Assembly: GCA_022749295.1 (NCBI GenBank)
Contig: CP062007.1
Span: 2,294,001 to 2,358,000, forward strand
Direction of reading: 5' to 3'
DNA length: 64,000 bases
Source of the DNA: Flavobacteriaceae bacterium GSB9
GTDB lineage: Bacteria; Bacteroidota; Bacteroidia; Flavobacteriales; Flavobacteriaceae
Part shown: in pieces, positions 9,864-19,344 of the stretch
Layout of the letters: every line of letters starts with the position of its first letter
How positions within the stretch are numbered: position 1 is the first letter of the stretch
Position numbers and translations under genes: made by a program
The notes under the pieces: model-generated
What the model was told of the DNA's origin: nothing
The model's database searches: none
Seen by the model: only the letters and a program-made list of their open reading frames with translations

Positions 9864-10358
9864 TTATGATGGATCTACTAAAAATAAAGGTTGATCAAAT
9901 TCTACAGGTGAAGAATCGTCAACCAATATTTTTACAATTTTTCCTGAAACTTCAGATTCTATTTCGTTAAAAAGCTTCATTGCTTCAATAATACAAAGCA
10001 CATCGCCTTCGGCTATGGTTTGCCCTACCTCAACAAACAATGGCTTATCTGGAGAAGGTTTTCTATAGAATGTACCTATAATTGGCGATTTTATTGTAAT
10101 GTATTTAGAGTCGTCGTCTGCTTTTGCAGGTGCCGCTGGTTCGGCTGCTTTTGCAGGGGCTGCTGCCTCTGCTGGTGGAGCTGCCACTACCTGCTGCGGT
10201 ATTTGGGCTGGAACCGGTGCATACTGTACCGATGGATTTTTATCTGAATCCGATCCTGTTCTGATAGTGATTTTTACATCATCCATCTCTAGTTTAACCT
10301 CACTTGCCCCAGATTTGGCAACAAATTTGATAAGGTTTTGAATCTCTTTTATATCCAT
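9864..10358 (-). CDS. accB: Acetyl-CoA carboxylase, biotin carboxyl carrier protein
   Basis: 164 residues: a short N-terminal helical segment, an Ala/Pro-rich flexible linker (~45-82), then the biotinyl domain with the biotin-attachment lysine K128 in EAMKLF. It carries carboxybiotin between AccC and the carboxyltransferase. It lies 27 bp downstream of fabH and upstream of accC, the normal order. Confidence 0.96.
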   Translation of the reverse strand: MDIKEIQNLIKFVAKSGASEVKLEMDDVKITIRTGSDSDKNPSVQYAPVPAQIPQQVVAAPPAEAAAPAKAAEPAAPAKADDDSKYITIKSPIIGTFYRKPSPDKPLFVEVGQTIAEGDVLCIIEAMKLFNEIESEVSGKIVKILVDDSSPVEFDQPLFLVDPS

Positions 10359-10385
10359 AATTTACTAATTTTTGTTAGTGGGTTG

Positions 10386-11387
10386 TTAGTTTTTTGAATT
10401 ATAGGCCCATTTTAAATAGATGGCGCCCCAATTGAATCCGCCTCCAAAAGCGGCAAAAATAATATTATCGCCTTTTTTAAGTTGTGATTCGTAATCGTTT
10501 AAAAGTAGAGGTAGCGTAGCCGAGGTTGTGTTTCCATATTTATGGATGTTCACCATTACCTTCTCTTCTTCTAAATTTATGCGTTGCGCCGTAGCATCAA
10601 TAATACGTTTGTTGGCTTGGTGCGCTGCTAGCCAATCTACATTGTCTTTTGTTAAATTATTTCGCTCTAAAACCTTTACAGTGGCATCAGCCATATTGAA
10701 CACAGCATTTTTAAAAACGGTACGTCCTTCTTGAAAGGCGTATTGTCCGCCTTTTGCCATAGCCTCTTCGGTAATAGGAAAGGAAGACCCTCCGTATGTT
10801 GCCTGTAAAAATTCGCGACCTGTTCCATCACTTCTTAAGTATTCGTCTTGAAGCCCTAAATTTTCTTCATTAGGCTCGAATAACACCGCTCCGGCACCAT
10901 CACCAAAAATAATACAGGTAGCACGGTCTTTATAGTTTATGATTGACGACATTTTATCGGCACCTATCAACAATACATTTTTATAGCGTCCAGATTCTAT
11001 GTAACTGGCTGCTACTGACATGCCATACAAAAAACTCGAACAAGCGGCATCCATATCGAATGAAAAGGCATTGGTTGCCCCAATTTCTGATGCAGTAAAC
11101 GATGCCGTTGAAGCCGCTTTCATATCTGGAGTTGCTGTTGCAACGATAACAAGTTCTATATCTTTTGGATCGATGCCCTTCTTGTTTATAAGGTCTTGGG
11201 CTGCTTTAATGGCAAGAAACGATGTACCTTTTCCTTCATCTCTTAGAATTCGACGCTCTTTGATTCCTGTTCTGGTTGTAATCCATTCATCATTGGTCTC
11301 AACCATGTTTTCAAGCATCTGGTTGGTCAATACATATTCTGGCACATATGCACCTACAGCTGTAATTGCCGCTGAGATTTTACTCAT
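10386..11387 (-). CDS. fabH: 3-oxoacyl-ACP synthase III (KAS III)
   Basis: Condenses acetyl-CoA (or branched acyl-CoA, usual in this phylum) with malonyl-ACP to start fatty acid chains. The 333-residue protein has the thiolase fold with nucleophile C116 in DMDAACSSF, histidine in AAHQANKR (~256) and asparagine in KYGNTTSAT (~286). It precedes accB by 27 bp, linking chain initiation with malonyl-CoA supply. A hairpin terminator separates it from rpmF, so it has its own promoter, which I could not locate exactly. Confidence 0.96.
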   Translation of the reverse strand: MSKISAAITAVGAYVPEYVLTNQMLENMVETNDEWITTRTGIKERRILRDEGKGTSFLAIKAAQDLINKKGIDPKDIELVIVATATPDMKAASTASFTASEIGATNAFSFDMDAACSSFLYGMSVAASYIESGRYKNVLLIGADKMSSIINYKDRATCIIFGDGAGAVLFEPNEENLGLQDEYLRSDGTGREFLQATYGGSSFPITEEAMAKGGQYAFQEGRTVFKNAVFNMADATVKVLERNNLTKDNVDWLAAHQANKRIIDATAQRINLEEEKVMVNIHKYGNTTSATLPLLLNDYESQLKKGDNIIFAAFGGGFNWGAIYLKWAYNSKN

Positions 11388-11514
11388 ACCTTTTAAATTA
11401 TTTCGATTAAAAAATCGTTAAAAATAGGGGAAAACGCTCAATATTTTACGAAAACTACTAAATTTTGACGTAATAATTTGCAAATTACGTGTTTTTGTGA
11501 TTTAGAAAAAGTAT

Positions 11515-11548
11515 TTCATAAAAAAAACGCTCAACAATGAGCGTTTTA
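11515..11548 (-). terminator. Intrinsic terminator after rpmF
   Basis: On the minus strand AAAACGCTCA pairs with TGAGCGTTTT and runs into a T-stretch. It separates yceD-rpmF from fabH-accB-accC. Confidence 0.8.
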
Positions 11549-11570
11549 ATATATGCTTGCATAATTGTTT

Positions 11571-11774
11571 TTATGCTAAGTTCTCTACTTCTTCTGAATT
11601 GTCAATTAATACTTGACCTCTGTAGTATAATTTTCCTTCATGCCAGTGTGCTCTGTGGTAAAGGTGCGCTTCACCAGTTGTTGGACATGTTGCAATCTGT
11701 GGCGCAGTTGCTTTATAGTGCGTTCTTCTTTTATCTCTTCTTGTTTTCGAGATTTTTCTTTTAGGATGTGCCAT
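11571..11774 (-). CDS. rpmF: 50S ribosomal protein L32
   Basis: 67-residue basic protein beginning [20 protein letters not shown], the conserved L32 N-terminus. The zinc-ribbon cysteines of some L32 proteins are not kept: only one cysteine (in IATCPTTGE) is present, so it is the zinc-independent form. It follows the DUF177 gene by 8 bp, the widespread yceD-rpmF pairing. Confidence 0.96.
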   Translation of the reverse strand: MAHPKRKISKTRRDKRRTHYKATAPQIATCPTTGEAHLYHRAHWHEGKLYYRGQVLIDNSEEVENLA

Positions 11775-11782
11775 TTTATATA

Positions 11783-12322
11783 TTATTTATCCGTTAATAA
11801 TTTCTTTAATTTATTCCATCGAGGATCAATTTCCTCTTCCTCTTCTTTTTCTTCTTTTTGCTTGGGTCTTAATTCTTCTAATCTTTTAAGTATGTCTGAA
11901 TCTAGAGAGCCATCTTCAATTCCTGGGTGTGTTCTTTTTAATGGAACGGCCAAGATTATCATTTCGTAAATATATTGTTGTATGTTTATTTCGAAGGTAC
12001 CATGAGGAACAATCAAAATATCAACAAATTCATCATTGTACTCCTCCCCAAATTTTACAACCAAATTGAATTCATTTTCAATAGTTTGGTTATAAGGCTC
12101 GTTAGTGAGGTCGCAATTAATGTTTACCCATCCAGAGATTTTAAAATGCAACTCTAAAAATGTCGATTTTTTTTCAAGCTCAACATCAACTAATACGTTT
12201 ACATCATTAAAATCCTCATACTCAAAATGCTCAAAGAACGTTTGCTCAATTTTGTAGTCAAAATGATGCTTCCCTATTTTCAACCCAACAAATGGAATTG
12301 TAAATTCTTTTAATAGCTTCAT
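11783..12322 (-). CDS. DUF177/YceD family protein
   Basis: About 180 residues with the YceD (DUF177) layout: N-terminal beta-rich half, a CxL..P..-like central stretch ([16 protein letters not shown], ~71-86) and an acidic Lys/Glu-rich C-terminus before [11 protein letters not shown]. In bacteria and plastids the family is linked to 23S rRNA processing and to expression with L32; the exact mechanism is unresolved. Another ATG three codons upstream (12331) is possible; 12322 is preferred because it leaves a more normal leader after the -7 box. Confidence 0.85.
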   Translation of the reverse strand: MKLLKEFTIPFVGLKIGKHHFDYKIEQTFFEHFEYEDFNDVNVLVDVELEKKSTFLELHFKISGWVNINCDLTNEPYNQTIENEFNLVVKFGEEYNDEFVDILIVPHGTFEINIQQYIYEMIILAVPLKRTHPGIEDGSLDSDILKRLEELRPKQKEEKEEEEEIDPRWNKLKKLLTDK

Positions 12323-12345
12323 TTTCAACATCTATTTTGAGCCTG

Positions 12346-12353
12346 CAAATATA
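12346..12353 (-). promoter_or_regulatory. -7 promoter element for yceD-rpmF
   Basis: On the minus strand the bases read TATATTTG, an exact TAnnTTTG match, 23 bp before the DUF177 start. A -33 TTG is not obvious. Confidence 0.5.
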
Positions 12354-12447
12354 TAAATTTTTATTTACGCCACATGACTTATAAACATTTTTTTGTTTAT
12401 ATCTTTTAATCTATTGATTTTAAAGTTTATTTACTAATTATGAGCAC

Positions 12448-13500
12448 TTAACGTCGCTCCTTTCTTGGCGCTTTTTTGAGTGGGTTTTTGGTTAATTTTT
12501 TGTAACTCCTTCTATTTCTAAAAATTTGAATAGCACTAAAAACAGCTTCTTTGAACGAGTTTTCATCAGCCTTGCCTTTTCCTGCAATTTCAAAAGCGGT
12601 ACCGTGATCTGGAGAGGTCCTTACTTTATTTAAACCCGCAGTAAAATTTACGCCTTGCCCAAACGACAGCGTTTTAAAAGGCACCAAGCCTTGATCGTGG
12701 TACGAGGCTATTATGGCATCGAAATTTTTGTAATTGTTGGAACCAAAAAAGCTATCTGCGGCATAGGGGCCAAAAACCAGTTTGCCATCTTCTTTTATTT
12801 TTTTTAGTGTTGGCCTTAACACATCATCGTCTTCGCTACCAATTACACCATTATCGCCGGTATGCGGATTAATCCCCAGTACAGCAATTTTAGGTTTTTG
12901 TATTTTAAAATCACGTTTTAGCGAATCGTAAACAGTTTCTATTTTTTTCTCGATTAATTCGGGCGTAATATGGTTGGCTATATCCTTAACCGGCACATGG
13001 TCTGTTAAGAGCCCTACCCGCAATGTGTCGGTTATCATAAACATTAGGCTTTCCCCCTCCAACTCTTGAGCTAGATAATCGGTGTGTCCCGGGAATTTAA
13101 ATTTTTCAGATTGGATATTATGCTTATTTATTGGAGCCGTAACCAACACATCGATATCACCATTTTTTAAGGCTTTGGTTGCTTCCTCCAATGATTTTAT
13201 GGCATATTCGCCTATTTTAAGGTCTTCTTTTCCAAATTCAATATTAACGGGTTCTTTCCAACAATTAAAAACATTTACCTTTCCATGAACCACTTCCGCA
13301 AGGTTATTTATACTTTGGAAATTGATTTCGGAATTGAAATGTGATTTTAAAAACGACACCACCTTTATGGAAGCAAAAATCACAGGCGTACAAAAGTCCA
13401 ACATTCGCGAGTCTTCAAAAGTTTTTAAAACAATTTCGCCCCCAATACCATTTAAATCTCCTATCGATATTCCTACTATTATATTTTCTGCATGCTTCAT
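12448..13500 (-). CDS. pdxA: 4-hydroxythreonine-4-phosphate dehydrogenase
   Basis: NAD-dependent enzyme of pyridoxal 5'-phosphate synthesis in the DXP-dependent route. The 350-residue protein starts with the PdxA glycine-rich segment GISIGDLNGIGGEI. Metal-binding histidines lie in GHTDYLA (~138), LLTDHVPV (~166) and ASYHDQGLVPFK (~265), and SPDHGTAFEIAG is near residue 297. The C-terminal tail is strongly basic. It is divergent from ribE with 77 bp between starts. Confidence 0.95.
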   Translation of the reverse strand: MKHAENIIVGISIGDLNGIGGEIVLKTFEDSRMLDFCTPVIFASIKVVSFLKSHFNSEINFQSINNLAEVVHGKVNVFNCWKEPVNIEFGKEDLKIGEYAIKSLEEATKALKNGDIDVLVTAPINKHNIQSEKFKFPGHTDYLAQELEGESLMFMITDTLRVGLLTDHVPVKDIANHITPELIEKKIETVYDSLKRDFKIQKPKIAVLGINPHTGDNGVIGSEDDDVLRPTLKKIKEDGKLVFGPYAADSFFGSNNYKNFDAIIASYHDQGLVPFKTLSFGQGVNFTAGLNKVRTSPDHGTAFEIAGKGKADENSFKEAVFSAIQIFRNRRSYKKLTKNPLKKAPRKERR

Positions 13501-13523
13501 TTAAAAATGACAACTTTTGTTCG

Positions 13524-13531
13524 TAGTTTTG
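13524..13531 (+). promoter_or_regulatory. -7 promoter element for ribE
   Basis: TAGTTTTG lies 46 bp before the riboflavin synthase ATG. It matches TAnnTTTG; the -33 element is unclear. Confidence 0.4.
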
Positions 13532-13548
13532 AAATTCTTTTTGATTGG

Positions 13549-13556
13549 CAAATTTA
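13549..13556 (-). promoter_or_regulatory. -7 promoter element for pdxA
   Basis: On the minus strand TAAATTTG, an exact TAnnTTTG match, 48 bp before the pdxA start. It lies in the same short divergent region as the ribE element. Confidence 0.4.
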
Positions 13557-13577
13557 ACTAAATAAACAGAGAATAAT

Positions 13578-14174
13578 ATGTTTACAGGAATTATTGAAGA
13601 TATTGGCACAGTTTCAAACTTAAAAACGGAGTTGGATAATCTTCATATATCCATAAAGAGCCTCTTAACTCCTGAATTAAAAATAGACCAAAGTGTAGCG
13701 CACAATGGTGTTTGCCTAACCGTTGTTGCTATTAATGGTGATGAATATACAGTAACAGCTATTAAGGAAACTTTAGAAAAAACCAATCTAGCAACATTAC
13801 AGATTAACGATAAAGTAAATCTGGAGCGCGCTATGAAATTGGGCAACCGTTTGGATGGGCATATCGTACAGGGACATGTTGACCAAACTGCCGTTTGCAC
13901 TTCGATAAAAGAAGAAAGTGGAAGCTGGGTGTTTACTTTTAGTTACGACACTTCACTTAGCAACATGACTATTGAAAAAGGTTCGATTACTGTTAACGGC
14001 ACAAGTCTAACTGTTGTAAACTCCAAGCAAGATAGCTTCAGTGTAGCGATAATTCCGTACACTTATGAGCACACAAACTTTAATACTTTTAAAGAAGGAA
14101 CTATTGTTAATTTAGAATTTGATGTTTTAGGGAAATACGTGGCAAGACTTACAGAACTTAACAAAAATAGTTAA
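13578..14174 (+). CDS. ribE: Riboflavin synthase, alpha subunit
   Basis: Dismutates two 6,7-dimethyl-8-ribityllumazines to riboflavin. The 198-residue protein shows the two tandem lumazine-binding barrels: the first starts MFTGIIEDIGTV, and the second begins near residue 97 after LGNRLDGHIVQGHVD. VAHNGVCLTV (~40-49) and KGSITVNGTSLTV (~133-145) are the paired binding loops. The stop overlaps the end of the convergent PID-CTERM gene by 4 bp. Confidence 0.95.
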   Translation: MFTGIIEDIGTVSNLKTELDNLHISIKSLLTPELKIDQSVAHNGVCLTVVAINGDEYTVTAIKETLEKTNLATLQINDKVNLERAMKLGNRLDGHIVQGHVDQTAVCTSIKEESGSWVFTFSYDTSLSNMTIEKGSITVNGTSLTVVNSKQDSFSVAIIPYTYEHTNFNTFKEGTIVNLEFDVLGKYVARLTELNKNS

Positions 14175-14380
14175 TCATTATTTTTATTGAACAGTAACTT
14201 TTTAACACCATAAAATAGCGCAAAAACCACACCAAAAAGAACACCGCCATCAATAGGAGTGCCTACCGGAGGAGGAGGAGCGCCAGGTGGCGGAGGCGTT
14301 GGCCCAACTTGAGCAGCACATACAATACTTATTAATACAAATAAGATTGAGGCAAATATTCTTTTAATTTGTATTGTCAT
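14171..14380 (-). CDS. Small PID-CTERM-like sorted membrane peptide
   Basis: 69 residues: an N-terminal signal peptide (residues ~1-23, cut near CAAQ), a proline-rich stretch of PP repeats (~27-40), the motif GTPIDGG, then a hydrophobic helix (GVLFGVVFALFYGVKKLLF) and a short polar end. This matches the PID-CTERM layout described for Bacteroidota: signal peptide, Pro linker, P-I-D-G-G, membrane helix, basic tail. Such tails are thought to be sorting signals, but no function is known for these mini-proteins. A TACATTTG -7-like element lies only 9 bp upstream (14389-14396, minus strand). Confidence 0.7.
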   Translation of the reverse strand: MTIQIKRIFASILFVLISIVCAAQVGPTPPPPGAPPPPVGTPIDGGVLFGVVFALFYGVKKLLFNKNND

Positions 14381-14396
14381 CTGGGTTACAAATGTA

Positions 14397-14669
14397 TGAA
14401 AAAAAGCGATTTTAAAAAATTTTTGTAATTTTTACGCACAAAAATCATCTGTGAAACGTAAAAATACTCGACGAAACACACTTTGTAAGCTTTCAAAAAC
14501 TAAGAAACAAAACAATTTCATTTCTTTATTTCCAACAAATATATGTATTATTTAATTTAAATTTTACATGAGTTCGTCGTTAATAAGAACTTTATAAAAG
14601 TTTTCGTTTGTATAAAAAGCACTTTATTTCATTATATATTTTTGTGTTCTGTACTTTCTTATTTTTAAA
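14397..14669. other. AT-rich intergenic region before the methyltransferase gene
   Basis: About 270 bp without an open frame. It contains a TATTTTTG -7-like element at 14637-14644, 26 bp before the methyltransferase start; a TTG at 14608-14610 is slightly too far for an ideal -33 box. It marks the left edge of the RM insertion. No repeat or RNA was recognised. Confidence 0.45.
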
Positions 14670-15905
14670 ATGCAAAACAACAAACTAAAAGTAGTAGAGC
14701 TTTTTGCTGGAGTTGGCGGTTTTAGGTTAGGGCTAGAAGTCAACAACTACAAGGTGATTTGGAGCAACCAATGGGAACCTTCAACAAAAACACAACATGC
14801 GTCTATGGTTTACGAGGCACGATTTGGCAAAGACAACCACAGTGATGCCGATATCGCCACCGTGGCAACAAAAGATATTCCTGACCATGATGTGTTGGTA
14901 GGCGGTTTTCCGTGTCAGGATTATTCCGTGGCCACCACCCTGCATAACTCTAAAGGCTTAAAAGGCAAAAAAGGTGTGCTTTGGTGGTCTATCCACCGAA
15001 TTTTGGAGGAAAAGAAAAACAGACCCAAATACCTTTTTTTAGAAAACGTAGATCGGCTTTTAAAATCGCCATCAACGCAACGTGGTCGCGATTTCGCTGT
15101 AATGCTACAAAGCCTAAACCTGTTAGGATACGCCGTAGAATGGCGCGTTATAAATGCTGCCGATTACGGCATGCCCCAGCGCCGCCGACGCGTATTTTTT
15201 ATTGGTTACCATAAAACATCGCCCATTTATAAACGTATCGAAAACACCAACAAAATAAACTGGCTTATTGAAGACGGCACCATAGCCAAAGCGTTTCCTG
15301 TTGAAAAAAATAATTCAATACAAGAAATTGAACTAAAAGGTAATTTGGTTGACATCACCAATAACTTTAATAAAAATGGCAAACTATCACCTTTTCAAAA
15401 TTCCGGCCTTTTAATTAACGATAAAGTTTATACCACAAAAACCACCCCTTCTTACGAAGGAAAAAAAACGGTTTTGGCCGATGTTTTACAAAATGGCGAA
15501 GTTACCCCCGAGTTTTTTTTAAGCGAAACCGACAAACCTAAATGGGAATACCTAAAAGGTGCCAAAAAAGAAAAGCGAAAAACCAAAGCGGGATTTGAAT
15601 ACAATTATAGTGAAGGCGCCATGATTTACCCAGACCCCTTAGACAATGCCTCACGTACCATAATTACAGGCGAGGGCGGCAAATCGCCCTCGCGTTTTAA
15701 ACATGTTGTGGCCACGAAAAGCGGCCTTAGACGGTTAACGCCCGTAGAACTGGAGCGACTCAATATGTTCCCCGATAACCACACCAAACTCGAAGGCATT
15801 ACCGATACCAAACGAGCCTTTTTTATGGGCAACGCACTCGTTGTGGGCGTGGTTGAAAAAATAGGTAAGGCGCTTTACAACCAAGTAACCAAAGCATATA
15901 AATAG
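14670..15905 (+). CDS. DNA (cytosine-5-)-methyltransferase
   Basis: 411-residue C5 methyltransferase, probably the modification half of a type II RM pair. Motif I (LFAGVGGFRLG) is at residues 10-20. Motif IV GGFPCQDYS carries nucleophile C82, motif VI ENVDRLL is near 125 and motif VIII QRRRRVFFIGY near 170. The variable target-recognition region spans ~190-330, with C-terminal motifs IX-X (RRLTPVELERLNMFP and the final helix) after that. The stop TAG shares its last base with the GTG of the next gene, indicating coupling. The recognition sequence cannot be read from the protein. Confidence 0.92.
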   Translation: MQNNKLKVVELFAGVGGFRLGLEVNNYKVIWSNQWEPSTKTQHASMVYEARFGKDNHSDADIATVATKDIPDHDVLVGGFPCQDYSVATTLHNSKGLKGKKGVLWWSIHRILEEKKNRPKYLFLENVDRLLKSPSTQRGRDFAVMLQSLNLLGYAVEWRVINAADYGMPQRRRRVFFIGYHKTSPIYKRIENTNKINWLIEDGTIAKAFPVEKNNSIQEIELKGNLVDITNNFNKNGKLSPFQNSGLLINDKVYTTKTTPSYEGKKTVLADVLQNGEVTPEFFLSETDKPKWEYLKGAKKEKRKTKAGFEYNYSEGAMIYPDPLDNASRTIITGEGGKSPSRFKHVVATKSGLRRLTPVELERLNMFPDNHTKLEGITDTKRAFFMGNALVVGVVEKIGKALYNQVTKAYK

Positions 15906-16531
15906 TGTCTAATTTTAAATTCGACTTAGAACAAGAGCACATTCTGAATACTTATTTAGACGACGTTTATGAATCGAAAAAATTAAAATTTTCACGCATT
16001 ACAGATTTTAACAAGCAACATCAAGGCATCGACATTATATTTCATCACAACTCGAACGATTACTTTATTGATGAAAAAGCCCAATTGCATTATCTTAACC
16101 AAGATTTACCCACATTTACATTCGAACTATCATACCTTAATAAAAACCACGAAATTAAAGAAGGGTGGCTGTTGGACACGTCTAAAAAGACACATTATTA
16201 CTTTTTAATTACCGCCATTATTTTAAAAACAGGTAAAACAAAGCTGACTGACCGCAACGATATTAAATCAGTAAAAATTACCAGTGTTAACCGAAGCAAA
16301 TTGATTGGACACCTGAAACATCATGGCTTAACGCGGCATGAGCTTGAAGCGTACGATTACAGCATAAGGCACGCCCAATCTTTTGGAAAAAACACCATTC
16401 CAGAATTGGATAAAAAATCGGCCGGAATAATTTATTACACAAAACACCTCAACGAACAACCTATGAACTTACAACTCCGCCTTCAATATTTAATCGATTG
16501 CCGTATTGCCAAAGCATTCCATGGGTTTTAG
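15905..16531 (+). CDS. Probable type II restriction endonuclease partner
   Basis: 208-residue protein starting at a GTG overlapping the methyltransferase stop (TAGTG), so the two are coupled. I see a PD-(D/E)xK-like signature: D43 in GIDIIF, a beta-hairpin, then D56-E57-K58 in FIDEKAQ, with further beta strands. With a C5 methyltransferase immediately upstream, cognate restriction enzyme is the most economical reading. I do not recognise a named enzyme family, and the catalytic assignment is from motif spacing only. Confidence 0.6.
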   Translation: MSNFKFDLEQEHILNTYLDDVYESKKLKFSRITDFNKQHQGIDIIFHHNSNDYFIDEKAQLHYLNQDLPTFTFELSYLNKNHEIKEGWLLDTSKKTHYYFLITAIILKTGKTKLTDRNDIKSVKITSVNRSKLIGHLKHHGLTRHELEAYDYSIRHAQSFGKNTIPELDKKSAGIIYYTKHLNEQPMNLQLRLQYLIDCRIAKAFHGF

Positions 16532-16643
16532 TGGTTCTTTTAAATCATCAAAAGCCACCTTAATATTGAAAAAAACCTGTATTTCGCGCCATTTCATTTG
16601 TGTATTATAGATTTTTTCACCACTTTGAACCAAAAGTGTATCC

Positions 16644-17525
16644 ATGAGTAAAATAGTCTGTTTTGGTGAAATTTTATGGGATGTATTTCCTGAGCATAGA
16701 AATATTGGCGGAGCCCCATTAAACGTTGCAAGTAGATTGAGCGCATTTGGCCACGACATATCGATGGTTAGCGCCATAGGCGCAGATGTTTGGGGAGAGA
16801 AATTATTACAATATCTCAATGAAAACAACATAAATACAGATAACATTCAAGTGCTTTACAAGTATAAAACCGGTAAAGTTAAAGTAAAGCTGAGCGAAAA
16901 AGGCTCGGCAACCTACGATATAAAACAACCCCGAGCTTGGGATAAAATACTGTTAACAGACGAAGCACAAAACATAGTTAAAAATGCTGATGCCTTTGTT
17001 TTTGGGAGTTTAGCAGCGCGAGATGAAACATCCAGAGAAACGCTGTACAGCTTAATAGAATTGGCTAAATACAAAATTTTCGACCTTAATTTAAGGCCTC
17101 CGCATTACACCAGAGATGTGCTTTTTCATTTAATGGATAATGCCGATTTTATTAAGTTTAATGATGACGAACTTTACGAGGTTAGCCAGCTTATGGGCTC
17201 AAAATACAAATCTTTGGAACAAAACCTCTATTTAATAGCCGAAAAAACCAATACCAAGCATATTTGTGTTACCAAAGGCGAACACGGCGCCGTTTTATTG
17301 TACAACGGCAAACTTTATTACAATAGCGGCTACATTACTAAAGTTGTAGACACTGTTGGGGCTGGCGACTCGTTTTTAGGGTCGTTAATTAGTCAACTTT
17401 TAAATGAAACCACCCCTCAGAAAGCTATCGATTTTGCCTGTGCGGTTGGTGCTTTGGTAGCCGGAAACGAAGGAGCCAATCCCAAGATCTCGGATGAAGC
17501 AATTACGAGGTTTATGGAGCCTTGA
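16644..17525 (+). CDS. PfkB-family carbohydrate kinase (fructokinase-like)
   Basis: 293-residue ribokinase-fold sugar kinase. It begins with the PfkB pattern VCFGEILWDVFP and NIGGAPLNVA (residues 4-31). The C-terminal signature DTVGAGDSFLGSLI near residue 240 holds the catalytic aspartate in GAGD. The GGAPLNVA box is typical of fructokinases; fructose is the likely substrate but this is inference. It stands alone between the RM pair and the accessory island. Confidence 0.85.
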   Translation: MSKIVCFGEILWDVFPEHRNIGGAPLNVASRLSAFGHDISMVSAIGADVWGEKLLQYLNENNINTDNIQVLYKYKTGKVKVKLSEKGSATYDIKQPRAWDKILLTDEAQNIVKNADAFVFGSLAARDETSRETLYSLIELAKYKIFDLNLRPPHYTRDVLFHLMDNADFIKFNDDELYEVSQLMGSKYKSLEQNLYLIAEKTNTKHICVTKGEHGAVLLYNGKLYYNSGYITKVVDTVGAGDSFLGSLISQLLNETTPQKAIDFACAVGALVAGNEGANPKISDEAITRFMEP

Positions 17526-17564
17526 TTCTAAATGGATATTTAAATAAGTTATTACATTTGAGAA

Positions 17565-19247
17565 ATGAAACAACTTTCGGTATCATTCCTCTTTTTTACG
17601 ATGTTCAATTTTGGGTTCTGCACAAATATCAACTTGACAAAACAACAAATTGATAGCACATCATACTACTCAAATTTAGCCAATAACCCCAAAACTAGTA
17701 CAAGTTTAGTTCAATCTTATGTCTTTTTTAATAAAGCTTTCGAAAAAAATATTCGTTCAAAGGATACTATTTCGGCAATTAACAGTCTAAGACAATTATC
17801 AATAATACAATTTGGCCTTGGAGACTATTATGGTAGTGAAACGAGTGCCGTTGAAGCGTTGAAACTATTAAGTAGTATTTCAGATAAAAAAATTTTATCA
17901 CAAAGCAAAGTAGGGCTCTACAATCAACTTGGAAGAATATATAATATGTTGATGGAATACAATGAAGCCATCAAATATTACAAAAAAGCGTTAAAACACA
18001 CCACTAACCAAGGCTATATCAATATTATTAGAAATAATATAGGTTTAATTTATTTAGACCAATCAAATTACACTAGAGCTGAAAGCGAATTTTTAGAAGT
18101 TTATAAAAATAGTATCCCGCTTAAAGACAAAAAACAAACTGCTCGGGCTTTAGATAATTTAGGGCTTGCCCAGCTCAAACTAAACAAGCAAGAAGCGCTG
18201 CACAATTTACAGGATGCCTTGCAAATAAGGCTAAAAATTGACGACTCGAAAGGCCTTTATTCAAGCTATAAAAACCTATCGACCTACTTCAAGGCAAAAG
18301 ACGACAAGAACACTGCTAACCATTATGCAAAAAAAGCCTATGAGGCTGCAAAAAAACTAAATAGCCCATCGTTTGTAGAAGATGCCCTTTCAAATTGGAT
18401 AACTTTAAATCCAACCGCCATGGTGTTGGAGTACCAAAAGTTAAAGGATAGTATTGATAAAGCAAAACCTCAAAGACTTCTTGATATAAATAATGATCTA
18501 CAAGCAAAATTTATTGCTGTCACAGGCAACACTGTTGCTGATTTTAAAGAAAATGCAAAAAAACTATTCGTTAATTCAGGTTTTACAAGTTGGTTTTCAA
18601 AAGATGAAAATACAGGAGAAAAGTGGAATTATCGATTAGCCCGATTGTTAGATAAACACACTTGTACATATTGTAATAGAGAGTATATTTTTGTTTATAG
18701 AAATCCGTCTGGCAGTGGAAAAAGTATGGTCCCGCAATTTGATCATTGGTTTGCTAAGACAGATTTTCCATTACTTGGTATTTCTTTTTATAATCTAATA
18801 CCTTCATGTTCTACATGTAATACTATTAAATCATCAACTGAGTTAAATCTAAAGGATCATTTGCACCCATATCTAGATTCTAATATTTCAAGCACATATA
18901 ATTTTAGTTATTCACCTATTTCTATTTCAGAAAACAAAATAGTATTTAAGAATAGTTCCTTATTTAACACAAAGGGAATTGATACAGTTAGAGCTCTTAA
19001 TTTGCCTTTAATATATAGAGGTCATTCTAGTAAAGAGTTACAAGACTTAATTGATTTGCGATTTAAGTACTCAGATAATTATCTAAACATACTTTTAGAA
19101 AAAACCTTTGGTCATCTTGATGTCCCAAAAGAAGAAATATATAGGTTAATCTTTGGAATTGAATTAGAAGAAGATAAATATCACAAACGTGTTTTTAGTA
19201 AGTTCAAAAATGATATAATTAAAGAATTGCTTTCAATTAAAAATTAA
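17565..19247 (+). CDS. Chimeric protein: secreted TPR half fused to HNH endonuclease half
   Basis: 560-residue frame made of two unrelated halves. Residues 1-~20 are a signal peptide and ~85-300 hold several tetratricopeptide repeats, ending in a segment ([15 protein letters not shown]) like the pre-membrane part of flavobacterial TPR sensor kinases or regulators. From ~305 on the protein is an HNH nuclease: CTYC (~368-371), a DHWF histidine (~393-395) and CSTCN (~415-419), followed by a helical C-terminus. An exported TPR protein joined to a DNA nuclease makes no sense, and base composition becomes more AT-rich at the join (~18,475). I infer that insertion of accessory DNA replaced the 3' half of a native gene and left an accidental in-frame fusion. 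Whether the HNH half has its own internal start is unknown. Confidence 0.6.
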   Translation: MKQLSVSFLFFTMFNFGFCTNINLTKQQIDSTSYYSNLANNPKTSTSLVQSYVFFNKAFEKNIRSKDTISAINSLRQLSIIQFGLGDYYGSETSAVEALKLLSSISDKKILSQSKVGLYNQLGRIYNMLMEYNEAIKYYKKALKHTTNQGYINIIRNNIGLIYLDQSNYTRAESEFLEVYKNSIPLKDKKQTARALDNLGLAQLKLNKQEALHNLQDALQIRLKIDDSKGLYSSYKNLSTYFKAKDDKNTANHYAKKAYEAAKKLNSPSFVEDALSNWITLNPTAMVLEYQKLKDSIDKAKPQRLLDINNDLQAKFIAVTGNTVADFKENAKKLFVNSGFTSWFSKDENTGEKWNYRLARLLDKHTCTYCNREYIFVYRNPSGSGKSMVPQFDHWFAKTDFPLLGISFYNLIPSCSTCNTIKSSTELNLKDHLHPYLDSNISSTYNFSYSPISISENKIVFKNSSLFNTKGIDTVRALNLPLIYRGHSSKELQDLIDLRFKYSDNYLNILLEKTFGHLDVPKEEIYRLIFGIELEEDKYHKRVFSKFKNDIIKELLSIKN

Positions 19248-19249
19248 AT

Positions 19250-19333
19250 ATGCAAACACAAAAATATTCCGTCAATCAACACCCAATAGAAACGCTTTTA
19301 TCTTGGGTAAAATCAAGCCAAATAATAAAATAA
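19250..19333 (+). pseudogene. Fragment of a DUF262 gene start
   Basis: A 27-codon frame opening two bases after the chimeric gene's stop. It encodes [20 protein letters not shown], the same N-terminus as the DUF262 gene starting at 20229, then stops after SSQIIK. DNA identity to 20229-20290 is high but with scattered third-position changes, so it is an older, diverged copy rather than a fresh duplication. Confidence 0.6.
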
Positions 19334-19344
19334 AACCAAATCAT

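Noticed and set aside
10099-10341. Ala/Gly-rich plus-strand frame
   Set aside because: Shadow of the Ala/Pro-rich linker of accB on the other strand.
19303-19344. Upstream TTG start for the winged-helix/nuclease gene
   Set aside because: The extra 14 residues ([13 protein letters not shown] and so on) come from the DUF262 remnant read in another frame.
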